Origin: Saccoglossus kowalevskii
Lineage: Eukaryota; Hemichordata; Enteropneusta; Harrimaniidae
Assembly: GCF_000003605.2 (NCBI RefSeq)
Contig: NW_003116458.1
Location: forward strand, 170,586-214,860
Direction of reading: 5' to 3'
Length of the DNA: 44,275 nt
The position numbers and the translations under genes are program-made. The notes beneath the pieces were generated by a model that did not search any database, was not told the origin of the DNA, and saw only the letters and a program-made list of their open reading frames with translations. The number at the start of each line of letters is the position of its first letter. The first letter of the stretch is position 1. This document shows positions 34,257-44,275 of this stretch, in pieces.

Positions 34257-36772
34257 AATAAATTGATTTGTAATTTTATTACGTTTTAATCGAAGACAAC
34301 TTATACCATATACCTTAGGAGTTTCTACTAAGGTTTATACTTGTACACACTACTACGGTAAGGTCTATGCTTGTAATCTGCTGTCCAAACTTGTGGCAAT
34401 GAACGTATTAAAAACGTATACATTCATCCATACATGTATACCGGTAATCCAGTATGGAAGCACTTTCCAGTCATTCTAATCCATGGATTAATGCTTGAGT
34501 TGAATCGTTTAGATTAAAAGCCATCTACATCAATTGTACTACTTGGAACATTAAGTGAAAGCCATGCAAGTTAAACCTCATGCCATGTCGCCATTAATTG
34601 TCTAGACAGTCTACCTACATAGATTGGGGAAATGTTTAAAAACTGTGTATGAATAACAACTCATTATAAATACTTCATTTTAAGATTTGTAAGTGATTTA
34701 CGAATATTGGGGAAAAAATAAACACCAACTGATATAATAATAATATGCCACCTGCAAATTTTTCTTCCTTGTAATTTTGTACTGTGTTGTTAAGCATCAA
34801 ATTACTGAGGGATTTTTTTTTTAAATTTCTATCTCTGTTGGAAGCTTCAATGTTCATTTTAATCCTCTTTTATACTATCGTATGTTTGTTATTCTCTGCA
34901 TGGGGATAAGTTACATGGCTGTAAATTTGTGTCCATAGTATTTAATTTTGCTTTTAAATTATGTTGTTTTTTTATTTCATCATTCTATTTTCCATAATCA
35001 ATTTTATATGGATAACCTTTATAATAATAAATGTTCCTTAGTGGAGAGGGATCAACTAAATACTACAACAAAATTAATAAGATGCAACATACTTAAGTAA
35101 TAAATTAAATATTATTATTTGGCAGTAAACATCAAAATCAACTAGTCATGGACTGAATATTGTGGGTCTAACAAATCCTGTGTAATATGTACATGTACTG
35201 TATAGTACGAGTACATGTGTTACAATGTAATTCTCATGCTGGAGTCGTTTCCTCTCAATTATGGAGATGGCTGTGTAGATTTATAACCTCTTGGCCATTT
35301 TATTTTTCTTTCACTTAAACGCTGAAAACAAAGGGGATACAACTAGTTCACTATGTGCATGTATAACACAGCAGATCAGATTGCAGTGACAACACTTCAT
35401 CGCTGTATTTTGTGTGGGAATTATTATGTCAGAATCCTTCTCTGAGAATGATGCTCCATAGATACAGATGCCACTTTGTCTGATTCACTCGGTTTCAATG
35501 CCGACCATCCGTGGTAGTCTCTACAACCAGTGAGTGCTAGTGGTAGGAAAAGCTGTATTTGATTTTAGTGAACATCAATCAGCATTCAACAACTCAATTC
35601 AATTTCAAATTTCATCATAGATTTTATCATCTTATGTCATAGCTTAATTTTGCAATTTTGCAGCTTCACATTCCATTCCCATGGAAACACATCAGCATAT
35701 TTTACTGTTGTGTTTGATTTCATCAACAGTAAATACAGGTTTATAATTCAATTAAAGGAGCACAATTTTATGCTGAAAAGATGATTCTTGCAACTGCTAC
35801 TCTGTTTTATTGAAGAGGTGTCATATTTGACTATGTCTTGGACATATACAGTGCTAGACTAGATTTTTTCAAACATATGTTTCCCACTAGCCGCGAAATT
35901 TCTTTCGCGGTCACGCTAGTTTTTGCGATCGTGCTAAAAAGGCCAAATTGACAATTACCCCCGGTATTTATATTTAATACGGTACATGTAAGGGTTATGT
36001 GGGTAACATTTTAAGAGTGATGTTCACATAAATTACAATTGTTACTACATGAGTGTATGTATGACAAATTAAGCTAACTATAAGAGTTCATAACATGGAG
36101 TACAATTGTGGAGTCTCTCAGCTCTCCATTCTTGTACAATCATGATTTTTTTTTGTTATTACCGAACAAATCATGAGAACTCCATGCCTACTCGTGATGT
36201 ATTCTCAATAGAGTGTACCTTCTCAATTATTTACAAAACCTAACATCATCACGTATTTTTCCTCCTTGAACCAAATACATGTTGTTGAAATCATTATTTA
36301 AAAATACTATATACATGTATATGCCTCAAGTAAAACTGCTTATCTGACAGAACCACTCTGGATTATGAATTTGCTAAATATAATATCATTTGTTATATAT
36401 TTTATATACCGGTATTTGTTATCTCTTAACACTTTGATGCTGTACACTGATAGAAATGTTATTTTAAAAGATGCAATACAACATTATTATCATTATTATT
36501 TGTGCATGCATCCACTTCGGACGGCATTGTTTTTAGACCTGCCTCTTCTCTTTTTTAAGCTTAACAGATTATTAAGCCGGCAGAAATACTTGAAAACCTT
36601 TCTATAATGACCCTACAACCTGTGTATATTGACAACCACATACATGCGTGGCACCCTGTCTCTATATTGACATATCTTAGCAAGGTGTACATGTACGTTG
36701 TATCTTTAATAAGTTATTTGAACAGTCTGTATGTACCTATACTGATCTAAAAGCTGTGTCTATCTGTTCTGT
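34257..36772. other. Intronic stretch, with a small CpG-rich hairpin at 35891-35910
   Basis: CCGCGAAA (35891-35898) and TTTCGCGG (35903-35910) form a perfect 8 bp stem with a 4-base loop, in a short CpG-rich patch (35885-35945) that looks like the remains of an inserted repeat. No gene was found in the rest. Confidence 0.4.
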
Positions 36773-36935
36773 TACTGTAAAATCTGTTTTATAAGCCTTG
36801 ACTTTTATTAAAATGGTACCACAGAGGAGATGCGGTTTCTATCAGAGCATCCACACATTGTGAATTTTTGGTTCTCAATTGTTCATGTGTACGACTTCTA
36901 TTAGGGATGTGGCTTCTAATAGAGATTTAACAGTA
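36773..36935. mobile_element. 163 bp MITE with about 25 bp terminal inverted repeats
   Basis: The left end TACTGTAAAATCTGTTTTAT followed by AAGCC is matched in inverted orientation by GGCTTCTAATAGAGATTTAA followed by CAGTA at the right end. The interior includes the related inner repeat ACTTCTATTAGGGATGTGGC. It has no coding capacity. Confidence 0.7.
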
Positions 36936-37784
36936 CATGTACAATGTATATCCTGGCTATATCTACATAGATCACCTTTCTAAGCTGACATATTGTAAAA
37001 ATACCCTATATATATATATACACAATATTTATACTGAGATGTATTCATAATGGTTATAATCATAGTATTTCTAGAATTCCAACTGTTCCAAAGGTGACGT
37101 TTATCAAAAACACTAATCACTGTGTGCTATCAAATAGAAACCTTTGCAGATGGAGGTCTCTCTCATTTGTATGGCCACTCTAATGGTTCCTGTGTCACAG
37201 CTGCGCCTGAGTGTTATTCGTGAATAATACTCTTATGCCTATTTGAATTCATACTCTTCTTTCTGCTGGACTTAAGACCATCTGTACAGATGGTCAGACG
37301 TGTGTGCATTACTCTCTCAATGCCTGATTGATTTGTGATTCAACAGACTTGTGTATTCTCCTCAATATTTTTCAAATCATGTGCATACTGATGTACAAAA
37401 CGAGAAATTTAACAGCTGTGATTTGGGTATATATGTATTGTAGTACTATTATAGTTAATCTGGATGTAATTTGATTTTAGAAGTGAAGTGGAAATAGCTT
37501 TCTGTGTATTAAGTGAATCATGTTGAGCCTTTACTAGAAATCTCGAAAGAGCTTGTAGGATCCATGAATAACAATTTTGAAAATTCTGAGTTTCATCTGG
37601 GATGACGCTGTTTTGTGCGCATGATTATTATCGTGTATGTATATATGTATCTAACTTCTGTGGTGTAGTAACTTTAGGTTTTATGCATCTTATATATCAA
37701 CTTTGTGATTAATTCGTCTCTGCATATATGTCTGAGAGACAGAAGTGAAAATACAAAATGATTGCTATGCACTGATGCAGTTGT
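36936..37784. other. Intronic stretch without recognised features
   Basis: There is a short (TA)n run at about 37008-37021 and no gene. Confidence 0.4.
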
Positions 37785-38095
37785 TTGTCAGGAAATGCTG
37801 ACAAAAATAACAATGTGCAAGTGCAAGTCAATATTTATTGTCATCATACCAAGTTTGATTCAAAATCAGCCAGGTCATCTCAGAAGACATGGTTGAAGAC
37901 ATATATCGGGATTAGCTCAATTTTATGTCAAAAATGGCCACCAGTCGGCCTTATTAAAAACAAAACTGGCGTGCTGCATATATATGCTATTGTACCAATT
38001 AAGTTTAAAATTCTAAGTTTGATCAATGCATGTTGAAAAAATTGAACGCAAAATTAATAATCTTGGTTTTCAGACTTAGTCCGAACAGGGTTTAA
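37785..38095 (-). repeat. Family B repeat, minus-strand partial copy
   Basis: The right end (38068-38095, TCAGACTTAGTCCGAACAGG) is the reverse complement of the family B start. Inside, AAAATGGCCACCAGTCGGCC reverses the usual GGCCGACTGG.GGCCATTTT word. It faces the plus-strand copy that begins 155 bp downstream. Confidence 0.6.
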
Positions 38096-38249
38096 AAATA
38101 ATGATGTGATAGAGTGCTGGAAAACGATTCTGCCGAGTTTTACTAGTTCAATGTCAAACCTCCATCCTCCATGACACTATATTATGCAATGTAACTGGAT
38201 TGTGTGTCATTGTGCATTTTAAAAGGTTTGGTTCTATGACAAGTTGTTT

Positions 38250-39011
38250 CAGTCCTCGTTCGAACGTAAGCCGCAACTGGGGACTTATGTTTTGACATGT
38301 TTATTTTTGCGCATGTGTGCATGCATCTCCAACTGTATCTTGGACATGTCTGATCTGATCACATTCAAACTTCACAAATACATCACATATCTTTGCTGAT
38401 ATATGCATGTTTATTTGTTTCATGATCTGATTCAAAATTTTTGTGCTAAAAATTCATAAAAATCAAGCATTTCTGCCATTACATAACCAGATCTTGGTTG
38501 TGTATGGACAGATTTCATTCAAACTTGGTACAAACATTGGGGCCTTGATGTGACCTGGATGCAAGTCATTTTGTTTCTCAGATCGGATTATATAGAAATA
38601 GCTGCCTGGTGGCCATTTTGTTTTAACAAATTTATTTCCAGCGCTTTATCTGGGGCATTCCCTCACCAAACATTTTCAAACTTTACATATACATCGTACA
38701 TCATGTTGCATATATGCATATTTATTCATTTTGTTATCCTATTCAAGATGGCCAAATTGTGGTGTTTTAATGTTAAAAATTCATCAAAATCAAGCATAGC
38801 AGATTTTGTTCAAACTCTGCCTGTAATTTGAACTTAATGGGATCTTGGTGCATGCCATTTTGTTTTTCAGATTGGACTCAAAATGGCCAACTGGGGGCCA
38901 TTTGGTTTTAGTAGTTTTGGACCATATCTCTGATATTTTCTGACTTTTCAAACTCTATATACTTCTTAAACTTGAGAACTCGCAGTGACTGTGTTCACCC
39001 ATTATTGCTTT
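38250..39011 (+). repeat. Family B repeat, copy 3 (about 760 bp)
   Basis: It starts CAGTCCTCGTTCGAACGTAA and ends near CTCGCAGTGACTGTGTTCAC. Monomers carry TTCAAACTTCACAAATACAT, TTCAAACTTGGTACAAACAT, TTCAAGATGGCCAAATTG and CAAAATGGCCAACTGGGGGC. It is more diverged at its ends than copies 1 and 2. Confidence 0.7.
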
Positions 39012-41234
39012 GAAACTGATGGATCAGAGGTCACTGCTTACGAAATTAGTATTTTTAAGCATTGGTTAATAAGAATTTAGTTTTTCTCGTACACATGTAT
39101 GAAATGTACAACTGTATAAGCTTCATGCCAGATTGTGTGCCATGCACTTTAATAGCAATTATTCAGAACTCAAACTTTATTTCCTAAAAACCAGACTATG
39201 TACATAATTATACAGGCTTAATTATACCATGGTGATTGGCTGATGGTAGTCATCTCTGACATCACTATATTGGAATTTATGACCAATTTCACATTTTTCT
39301 CATTTGTATTGAGTTTGAAGTTGCAATCTGAGTTGACAGCTGTATTGTTCGACTGTCGCACTGCATTACACGTCACAACATTGATTTTGTTTTTAATCAT
39401 GTGCTTGCAAGTATCGAGTGGGTGGTGCATGAATTGCAGTAAGTAATATTCTTTACAAATATGTTTTCTCCCACCACATGGATTTATGCAATCAGCTCAT
39501 CAGGTTTAAATGAGATTGGTTTCTAACAAGTGTATGTACTACAGTATTCTCATGGAAACCATCTTTCTTTTGCACCTTCAAGTCAGAATTTATTATCATA
39601 ACCGGATAAGGGCTACATGCTTTTTGAAAATGATGTATTAGACTGTTTTTGGATTAACATCACGACAAATCCCCCACCCTTATGTTTAAGCTGTATTCAA
39701 GGTTTCCAGAGCTTAGTGTACATCGGTCATATGCTTGCTAAATTGCTGGAATTGGACATGATGGGGTGAAACACTTATAATATGTGTGGCAAATAGCAAC
39801 AAAAATGTTTTCCTTACAAATCTATGTTAGCGGCTCGGATGTTTAATACTGATATATAATTAAACCAGGGCTCCTCAATCCCTAGGATTGCACCATGGGA
39901 TACTATTTTCTTGTTTTTTAAACAATTAATTTGTCTATTGTTTCCCATTATTTCAGTAAGGAAATAAAGCTGAAAATTAATCCAATAAACAATCCTGCAC
40001 TTTTAAAAAAAAAAAAAAAATGTTAGTGTATGGTCACATGTATGCAGTTTTGTTTAGACAAGTCAAACGGTTTTGTGAATAGACATGTTTTGATTTCTCT
40101 AGTTGCGATATAGTCAAATATCTTCCTAAAACTATGTATTTATACTGACTGGAAACATATCAATGTTGATCACTGACATGCACTAGATACATGTATCTTT
40201 CTCAAAGATATTATTTCTGTTACGAAATGCACATATAATGGGTTTATCATCAGTTCTTATTGTGATTATTAAAGCAGAATCCCTTTGTCTTATGTGTGTG
40301 ATTATGTGGGTGATATTCATTATAGGTTTATAACAATTCACATGTGTTTAGGCACTGGGATTACTTCAAATATCATTGTTCTCATTATCTTCAACTGAGG
40401 TCAGTAAATTGGCGTGCACATGTATGCAATGATTCATGTTTATTTCCTCTATTGTCCTCTATGTGACTCTGACTTCTGTGAACTTTTCTGTAAGTACTTT
40501 GATCCGTTCATCGTAAGAAATAATTTTGATAACAGACAGTGATCATACAGTCTGTCATATAGTTCCAGGGAGCTGTAGGATCTCTTTAAAACTTTTGATT
40601 TTGCAAAATTCTTTATTTTGACTTTCTTTGTTAATGCGGCAAATGCTCCTGTAATTTTGGTCGTGTACGGCAAGAATGAATTCCCTTCACGGATCAGTTT
40701 CTATATGATGCGAATAGCAATTGCCTCTGAGCTTTTTTTTCTAAAGATATTAATAGTGACAACAGGTCTTCATGACAAGTTCATACCAGTGAAGTGTATG
40801 ACAATAAGATTGAATTTTTCTTATCTGCCGTAGCCTGAGGTTTAAGAAAATCCAGGCAGCAAGTGCATCGATGGTGTATGACCAGTGTAATGACACTACA
40901 AATATGCTTACTGTGGCTGAGACACATATTTTTTTTCCATAAGCTTCATTGTTGCGTCACAAGTTGCAGTACAATATGAAATTATTTGATACATTCTTCA
41001 ATGATTCTGTTTCTGAGGCACGTTCTTATAGATTATGGTAATATCAGTCGGTTGATATATTACAAAGGCACGTCTGAATGATTAATAGCTGATACTTTGC
41101 AGATATTACAGAAAATATCTTCCAATATTTGTTATGTTAAATTACATCAAACGTACACACTGTGAAGCCAATCATGAACATATGAATGCTGTTGATATTA
41201 AAATTAAATTAAATTTCTGTTTGATTTCTTTTAG
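39012..41234. other. Intronic stretch before the second coding exon
   Basis: It includes a poly(A) tract at about 40005-40020 and GTTTAGACAAGTC-type degenerate words at 40045-40105. No other exon was recognised. Confidence 0.4.
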
Positions 41235-41366
41235 TTGCTGTTAGCCCTGGATGAAGTGTATCGACTTGGCGGTCCAAATTTCCACCGACTACAGATTTTC
41301 AGTTGCGTATTTGATGATCTTGTTGAAGATACGCCCATATTTGGTGATATTCTGAAAGCTATCAAG
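41235..41366 (+). CDS. C6orf118: Second coding exon of the C6orf118-like protein (residues 252-295, continues off the window)
   Basis: This 44-codon exon is bounded by TTTCTTTTAG on the left and AAG|GTACGT on the right and is open in phase 0 at both ends, matching the phase of the first exon 28.4 kb upstream. The peptide contains GGPNFHRLQIFSCVFDDLVE and then DTPIFGDILKAIK. This is the pattern of the TSNAXIP1_N (translin-associated factor X-interacting) domain: 'RLQVF..VFE.....S..FG.LL..IK'. It continues directly from EHLEKKLHE, so no exon seems to be missing between them. The family continues after this point with DEYE and a long coiled coil. I found no such exon before 44275, so the next intron is at least 2.9 kb and the gene is truncated by the window edge. 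Confidence 0.85.
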
Positions 41367-41442
41367 GTACGTAATAAATTCATTTTTTAATACAAACAGA
41401 ATATACTGTCAAAATGATGAAAAAACAGTTTTCAACATTTTA

Positions 41443-41640
41443 TTAGTCCCCACATTCAGATAAAATATTAAAACTTTATGTGTACAACAATTTTCCAGAC
41501 CTGCTGGGTCGGTCGATTAATGTCTAGCTTGACCATACAGCTAGAAATGTAATACCCATATATCCACATCAATGTATTTTATAATTTGATCATGTACGTC
41601 TGACTGACGGCCATTTTTTACACAAAAACTAGTCTAAAAC
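41443..41640 (+). repeat. Family B repeat, short worn copy
   Basis: TTAGTCCCCACATTCAGATA, AAACTTTATG, and later TGATCATGTACGTCTGACTG followed by ACGGCCATTTTT keep the order of the family B start and 'GACTGGCGGCCATTTT' words. It lies just inside the intron after the second coding exon. Confidence 0.5.
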
Positions 41641-42837
41641 CTTACACTTGCATGTGTCTGCAATAATTTCTTAGCCGACACTGGAGCCATTTTCAGCGAT
41701 ATAATATATTGTGCGGCAGTTAGATTCCCATAGCAATAAAAATGTAATTTGATACATAAATAGATCATTATTCCAAAAAACTGAATTAATATCGATGAAA
41801 TTGGACACATTATGACATCGCATTATTGCAAAACTAGTACATATTGCTATAATGACAGAGATGAAGCTCTAACACTAATTGAATCGTATTAAAGTGTCAA
41901 TAAACAAAAAGATGTGATTTAAATATGATGATATATGTACTTTACAGAAATTAGGTTTTCTGGAGAAAACCATTATAGGTTACTGATCATGAACACGTCC
42001 ATGAAAGTGACAAATATTATATATATACAGATTCTGAGAGGGGCAGTTCTGGCCATGCTTAGATTGAGTTAACCTTGCATTATTTCAAAGTGAATTGTAT
42101 TTCACTTCAGTCATACAAACATTATTCTTCATTACAAACTTTCTGGTAAATATAATTGTACAATTGTAGGGTAGACATATATTTCACCTTGCAAATAGTT
42201 AAGATGCAAATAGTTATGTCAATTTATCATTCTGTATATCTATCTCGATTTTATCGTTAATTTGTTGTTAACTCTGCCCTTTTGTGAGATTTAAAAATTG
42301 GCATTTAACTGGTGTAAAACAAGGTTTGTTAAATTGACATATGAAATGTGGTGAGTTTTACCTTTTACTAAAATGCAGTCTTATGTCAAAGAAACTCCTG
42401 AATTTTGATCTGCTGTATGATTTGCTGTATGAGTTGCAGTTGAATTATATCAAATTATGAAAAATTGGAGTCAACTTTTGTCACCATTCAAAAAATTAAA
42501 CCAACATAATTTTATTTTCTTTCAAAAATGTTGATCAACACTTGTAGGAAACATAAAATTATGTTTACTTGATTCAAAATTAACAAAGAAATTTGTGAAA
42601 AATGTCCAAAATGTAGCCACATAATTAATTGAGTTGGGAAAAATGATCAATGGGTTAATGACAGAGTTTCAAATTTTTTGGCTTAAGACGTGATTGTTAT
42701 TGACACATGTATCAGATGTAATCAGTTTTAGGCAATTATTTTAGTTTTGTACCGAACATGTTGATGTGTTGTGGAAGGCATCCAGATTAATTACCCTTAA
42801 AAGTTTATGAAATGATCATAAAATATTGAAAACATAT
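41641..42837. other. Intronic stretch without recognised features
   Basis: AT-rich sequence. I looked for the next exon of the C6orf118-like gene (expected to start with a DEYE-type coiled-coil segment) and did not find it. Confidence 0.4.
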
Positions 42838-43001
42838 TTAAAGCGGGGAGTCATCACCTGCACATACGTCAGATGGCCATAGCGTGTCATTGTTTATAAG
42901 CAAGCTTCTACTCATGAGCCTTTGCGTTTTCAGCGTATGTTGATATCGTTGCTCGGAACTCAATTCCCTCACGTGTCCAGGTGATGACCCTCTCGCTATA
43001 A
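42838..43001. mobile_element. Family F MITE, copy 2 (164 bp, inverted relative to copy 1)
   Basis: It begins TTAAAGCGGGGAGTCATCAC at 42838 and ends GGTGATGACCCTCTCGCTAT followed by AA. Over its whole length it aligns to the reverse complement of 22574-22738. A shared stretch begins CCATAGCGTGTCATTGTTTA and another is ATGAGCCTTTGCGTTTT. The left border is TTAA; the right border has decayed to ATAA. Most differences are transitions at CpG sites. Confidence 0.8.
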
Positions 43002-43683
43002 TGTTTCCACGCATACAGAAGTAGGACAAAATTTATCTCTGGGAAACATACAATAATATGTATTCAACTTGTGAAAAACAAAAGTACTTACAAACAAGTA
43101 TTTATCAAATTCAGTTACAGACACATTCTTAGTAATGCAATAAACTCAGAACTCAAAACCAGAGCCATTTTCAATTTTTTGATATTAATTGTGTAATAAT
43201 AATAATTTATTACATATGTACTGCAGTTTATTTTGATTCGTCCCTGAAATCAAAATCGGTATTTCCACAACCCATATGCAAATGAGGTCTGAGAGCAAAC
43301 AAAGTAGTCCCTTCAGGAGTACCGTTTTTCGAAATAAACAATATTTAGTAGTACGATATTTTCCCCTTGGGGTACATGAATATACTTGCCGAGTGAAATG
43401 AAATTTGAACTACAGTAATGGTACTTTTAGGCAGTCACTTATTTTGAGTCAAACTAATTTGCATATCACCCATGCAATAATGTTTTCAGTATTTTCACGG
43501 TCTATATGCAACATGGTATTTCCATTGGCTACCGAACTACTTTTATTTTGTAAACACGTTTTTGTCTGCTATTTTTATCCGGTTCAAATTTGTGACATGT
43601 CAGGTGTACATCACATAAAATACTACGATTGGGAGAACTTAATGTATGTTGATCACCTGGAAATTGAGTTATATAAACCTTGA

Positions 43684-44109
43684 AGGGCTCTGGAAAGACC
43701 CACCCGCAGTAAAATCAGCGATTACTATAGTGCCGCAACCGATGAACATCAAGATACCAGGAGGTTTCTGCTGGCGACGTTGCAGCATTACGGAGTTCCA
43801 AATAAAGATTATTAGTGCCAAATGAGCAACATTTTAACCGGTAACCAAGACTCATTCAATCCACGACCAGCAAGCAATATCATAAAGGAAGTTGTAGCTT
43901 GCAGCTCAGCAACGGCCGCTGTCGACGAAAGTCATCCTGTCTGTGGAGTACCGCAGTTGCATGGCTTGTTTGCCAATGCACAATTCTGTGGAGGAACTTT
44001 TAACTTCAACATAAACTGTGTATCATAATCGTCCAGTTCAATTTCTGGCTCTGTTGTGGCCCCAACTAAACATCCACGAGTAATTTATTCGGACAGTGAT
44101 TCAGATTAG
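43684..44109 (+). pseudogene. Degenerate coding-like stretch, possibly the tail of a Crypton-type tyrosine recombinase
   Basis: One frame reads through 142 codons with only two internal stops (TAG 43813-43815, TAA 44026-44028) and has protein-like composition unlike the flanks. Segments include RSKISDYYSAATDEHQDTRR, LQHYGVPNKDY, MSNILTGNQDSF, a serine-rich linker, QFCGGTFNFNINCVS, and a final KHPRVIYSDSDSD ending at TAG 44107. A '..SLQ.Y' segment followed by 'MSNIL.G', and a terminal hydrophobic 'TFN.NIN' motif, remind me of the C-terminal region of Crypton/KIAA1958/ZMYM-like tyrosine-recombinase proteins, where the tyrosine would be the nucleophile. The rest of the domain is not present upstream. 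The family call is tentative; that it is a broken protein-coding remnant is more secure. Confidence 0.4.
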
Positions 44110-44275
44110 ACGTTTGATTATTTTATTTCCACACAGACAGTGACACACGTTCTACACTGGCACGCGCTGCTAGGGCATAACACTGTCTTGGAACATATTA
44201 ATGTGCAATGGGGTTCCCCGATCTAAATTCCATTTGATTTGTTGCACGTTCTTTCTTTAATATTAAATAATCAAA

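Larger units (their letters stand above)
12827..41234 (+). other. 28.4 kb phase-0 intron of the C6orf118-like gene
   Basis: The intron runs from GTGAGT to TTTTAG. It is filled with interspersed repeats, MITEs, a solo LTR and one sequencing gap, all listed separately. No further exon fitting the protein was seen. The coding alignment across the junction (EHLEKKLHE to LLLALDEVY) is continuous with the family pattern. Short open frames scattered through it have composition and lengths expected by chance in AT-rich DNA. Confidence 0.75.

Noticed and set aside
1-44275. CRISPR arrays, operons, phage genes or other bacterial systems
   Set aside because: There are no direct-repeat/spacer arrays, no dense gene packing and no bacterial signals. 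The exon-intron structure and repeats are those of an animal genome.
1-44275. tRNA, rRNA or snRNA genes
   Set aside because: I saw no cloverleaf-compatible A and B boxes or recognisable rRNA or snRNA segments while reading. A covariance-model scan (tRNAscan-SE, Infernal) would decide.

Overview
This window is animal nuclear DNA: AT-rich, dominated by introns and old interspersed repeats, with GT-AG introns and no operons or ribosome binding sites. The repeat families (palindromic MITEs, repeats starting 'TAGTCCYYGTTCGGACG' with internal monomers that say 'TTCAAACTTGG' and 'CAAAATGGCC') and the frequent words ACCGGT and TACATGTA suggest a marine deuterostome or other marine invertebrate. A hemichordate such as an acorn worm is my best guess, but the sequence alone does not prove it. 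A 50-base run of N marks an assembly gap.

One protein gene is firmly supported, on the + strand. Its first coding exon (12074-12826, 251 codons) and next exon (41235-41366, 44 codons) are separated by a 28.4 kb phase-0 intron. The joined product resembles human C6orf118, a poorly characterised protein with a translin-associated factor X-interacting (TSNAXIP1-type) N-terminal domain. The gene continues beyond the right edge. A splice acceptor just upstream of the start codon (12028-12029) suggests an untranslated first exon further left that I could not locate.

The rest is repeat-laden. Left of the gene (1-12 kb) there are tandem-monomer repeats, two short terminal-inverted-repeat (TIR) elements of one family, a 386 bp MITE and a likely G-protein-coupled-receptor (GPCR) remnant on the minus strand. 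The giant intron holds at least a dozen elements. They include foldback MITEs, a MITE bordered by TTAA with two further copies in the window, several copies of the 'GTTCGGACG' family (one pair head to head), a microsatellite, a tandem duplication with CpG decay, a cluster of CTCF-like motifs, and a solo LTR. The last intron contains another copy of the TTAA-bordered MITE and, near the right edge, a degenerate coding-like stretch that may be the tail of a Crypton-type tyrosine recombinase.

The most striking item is the solo LTR at 18612-19106. It has exact 5 bp target duplications and TG...CA ends. Inside, two perfect three-unit heat-shock elements lie upstream of a TATA box and a well-spaced initiator, so it is a ready-made heat-responsive promoter in the sense orientation inside the C6orf118-like intron.
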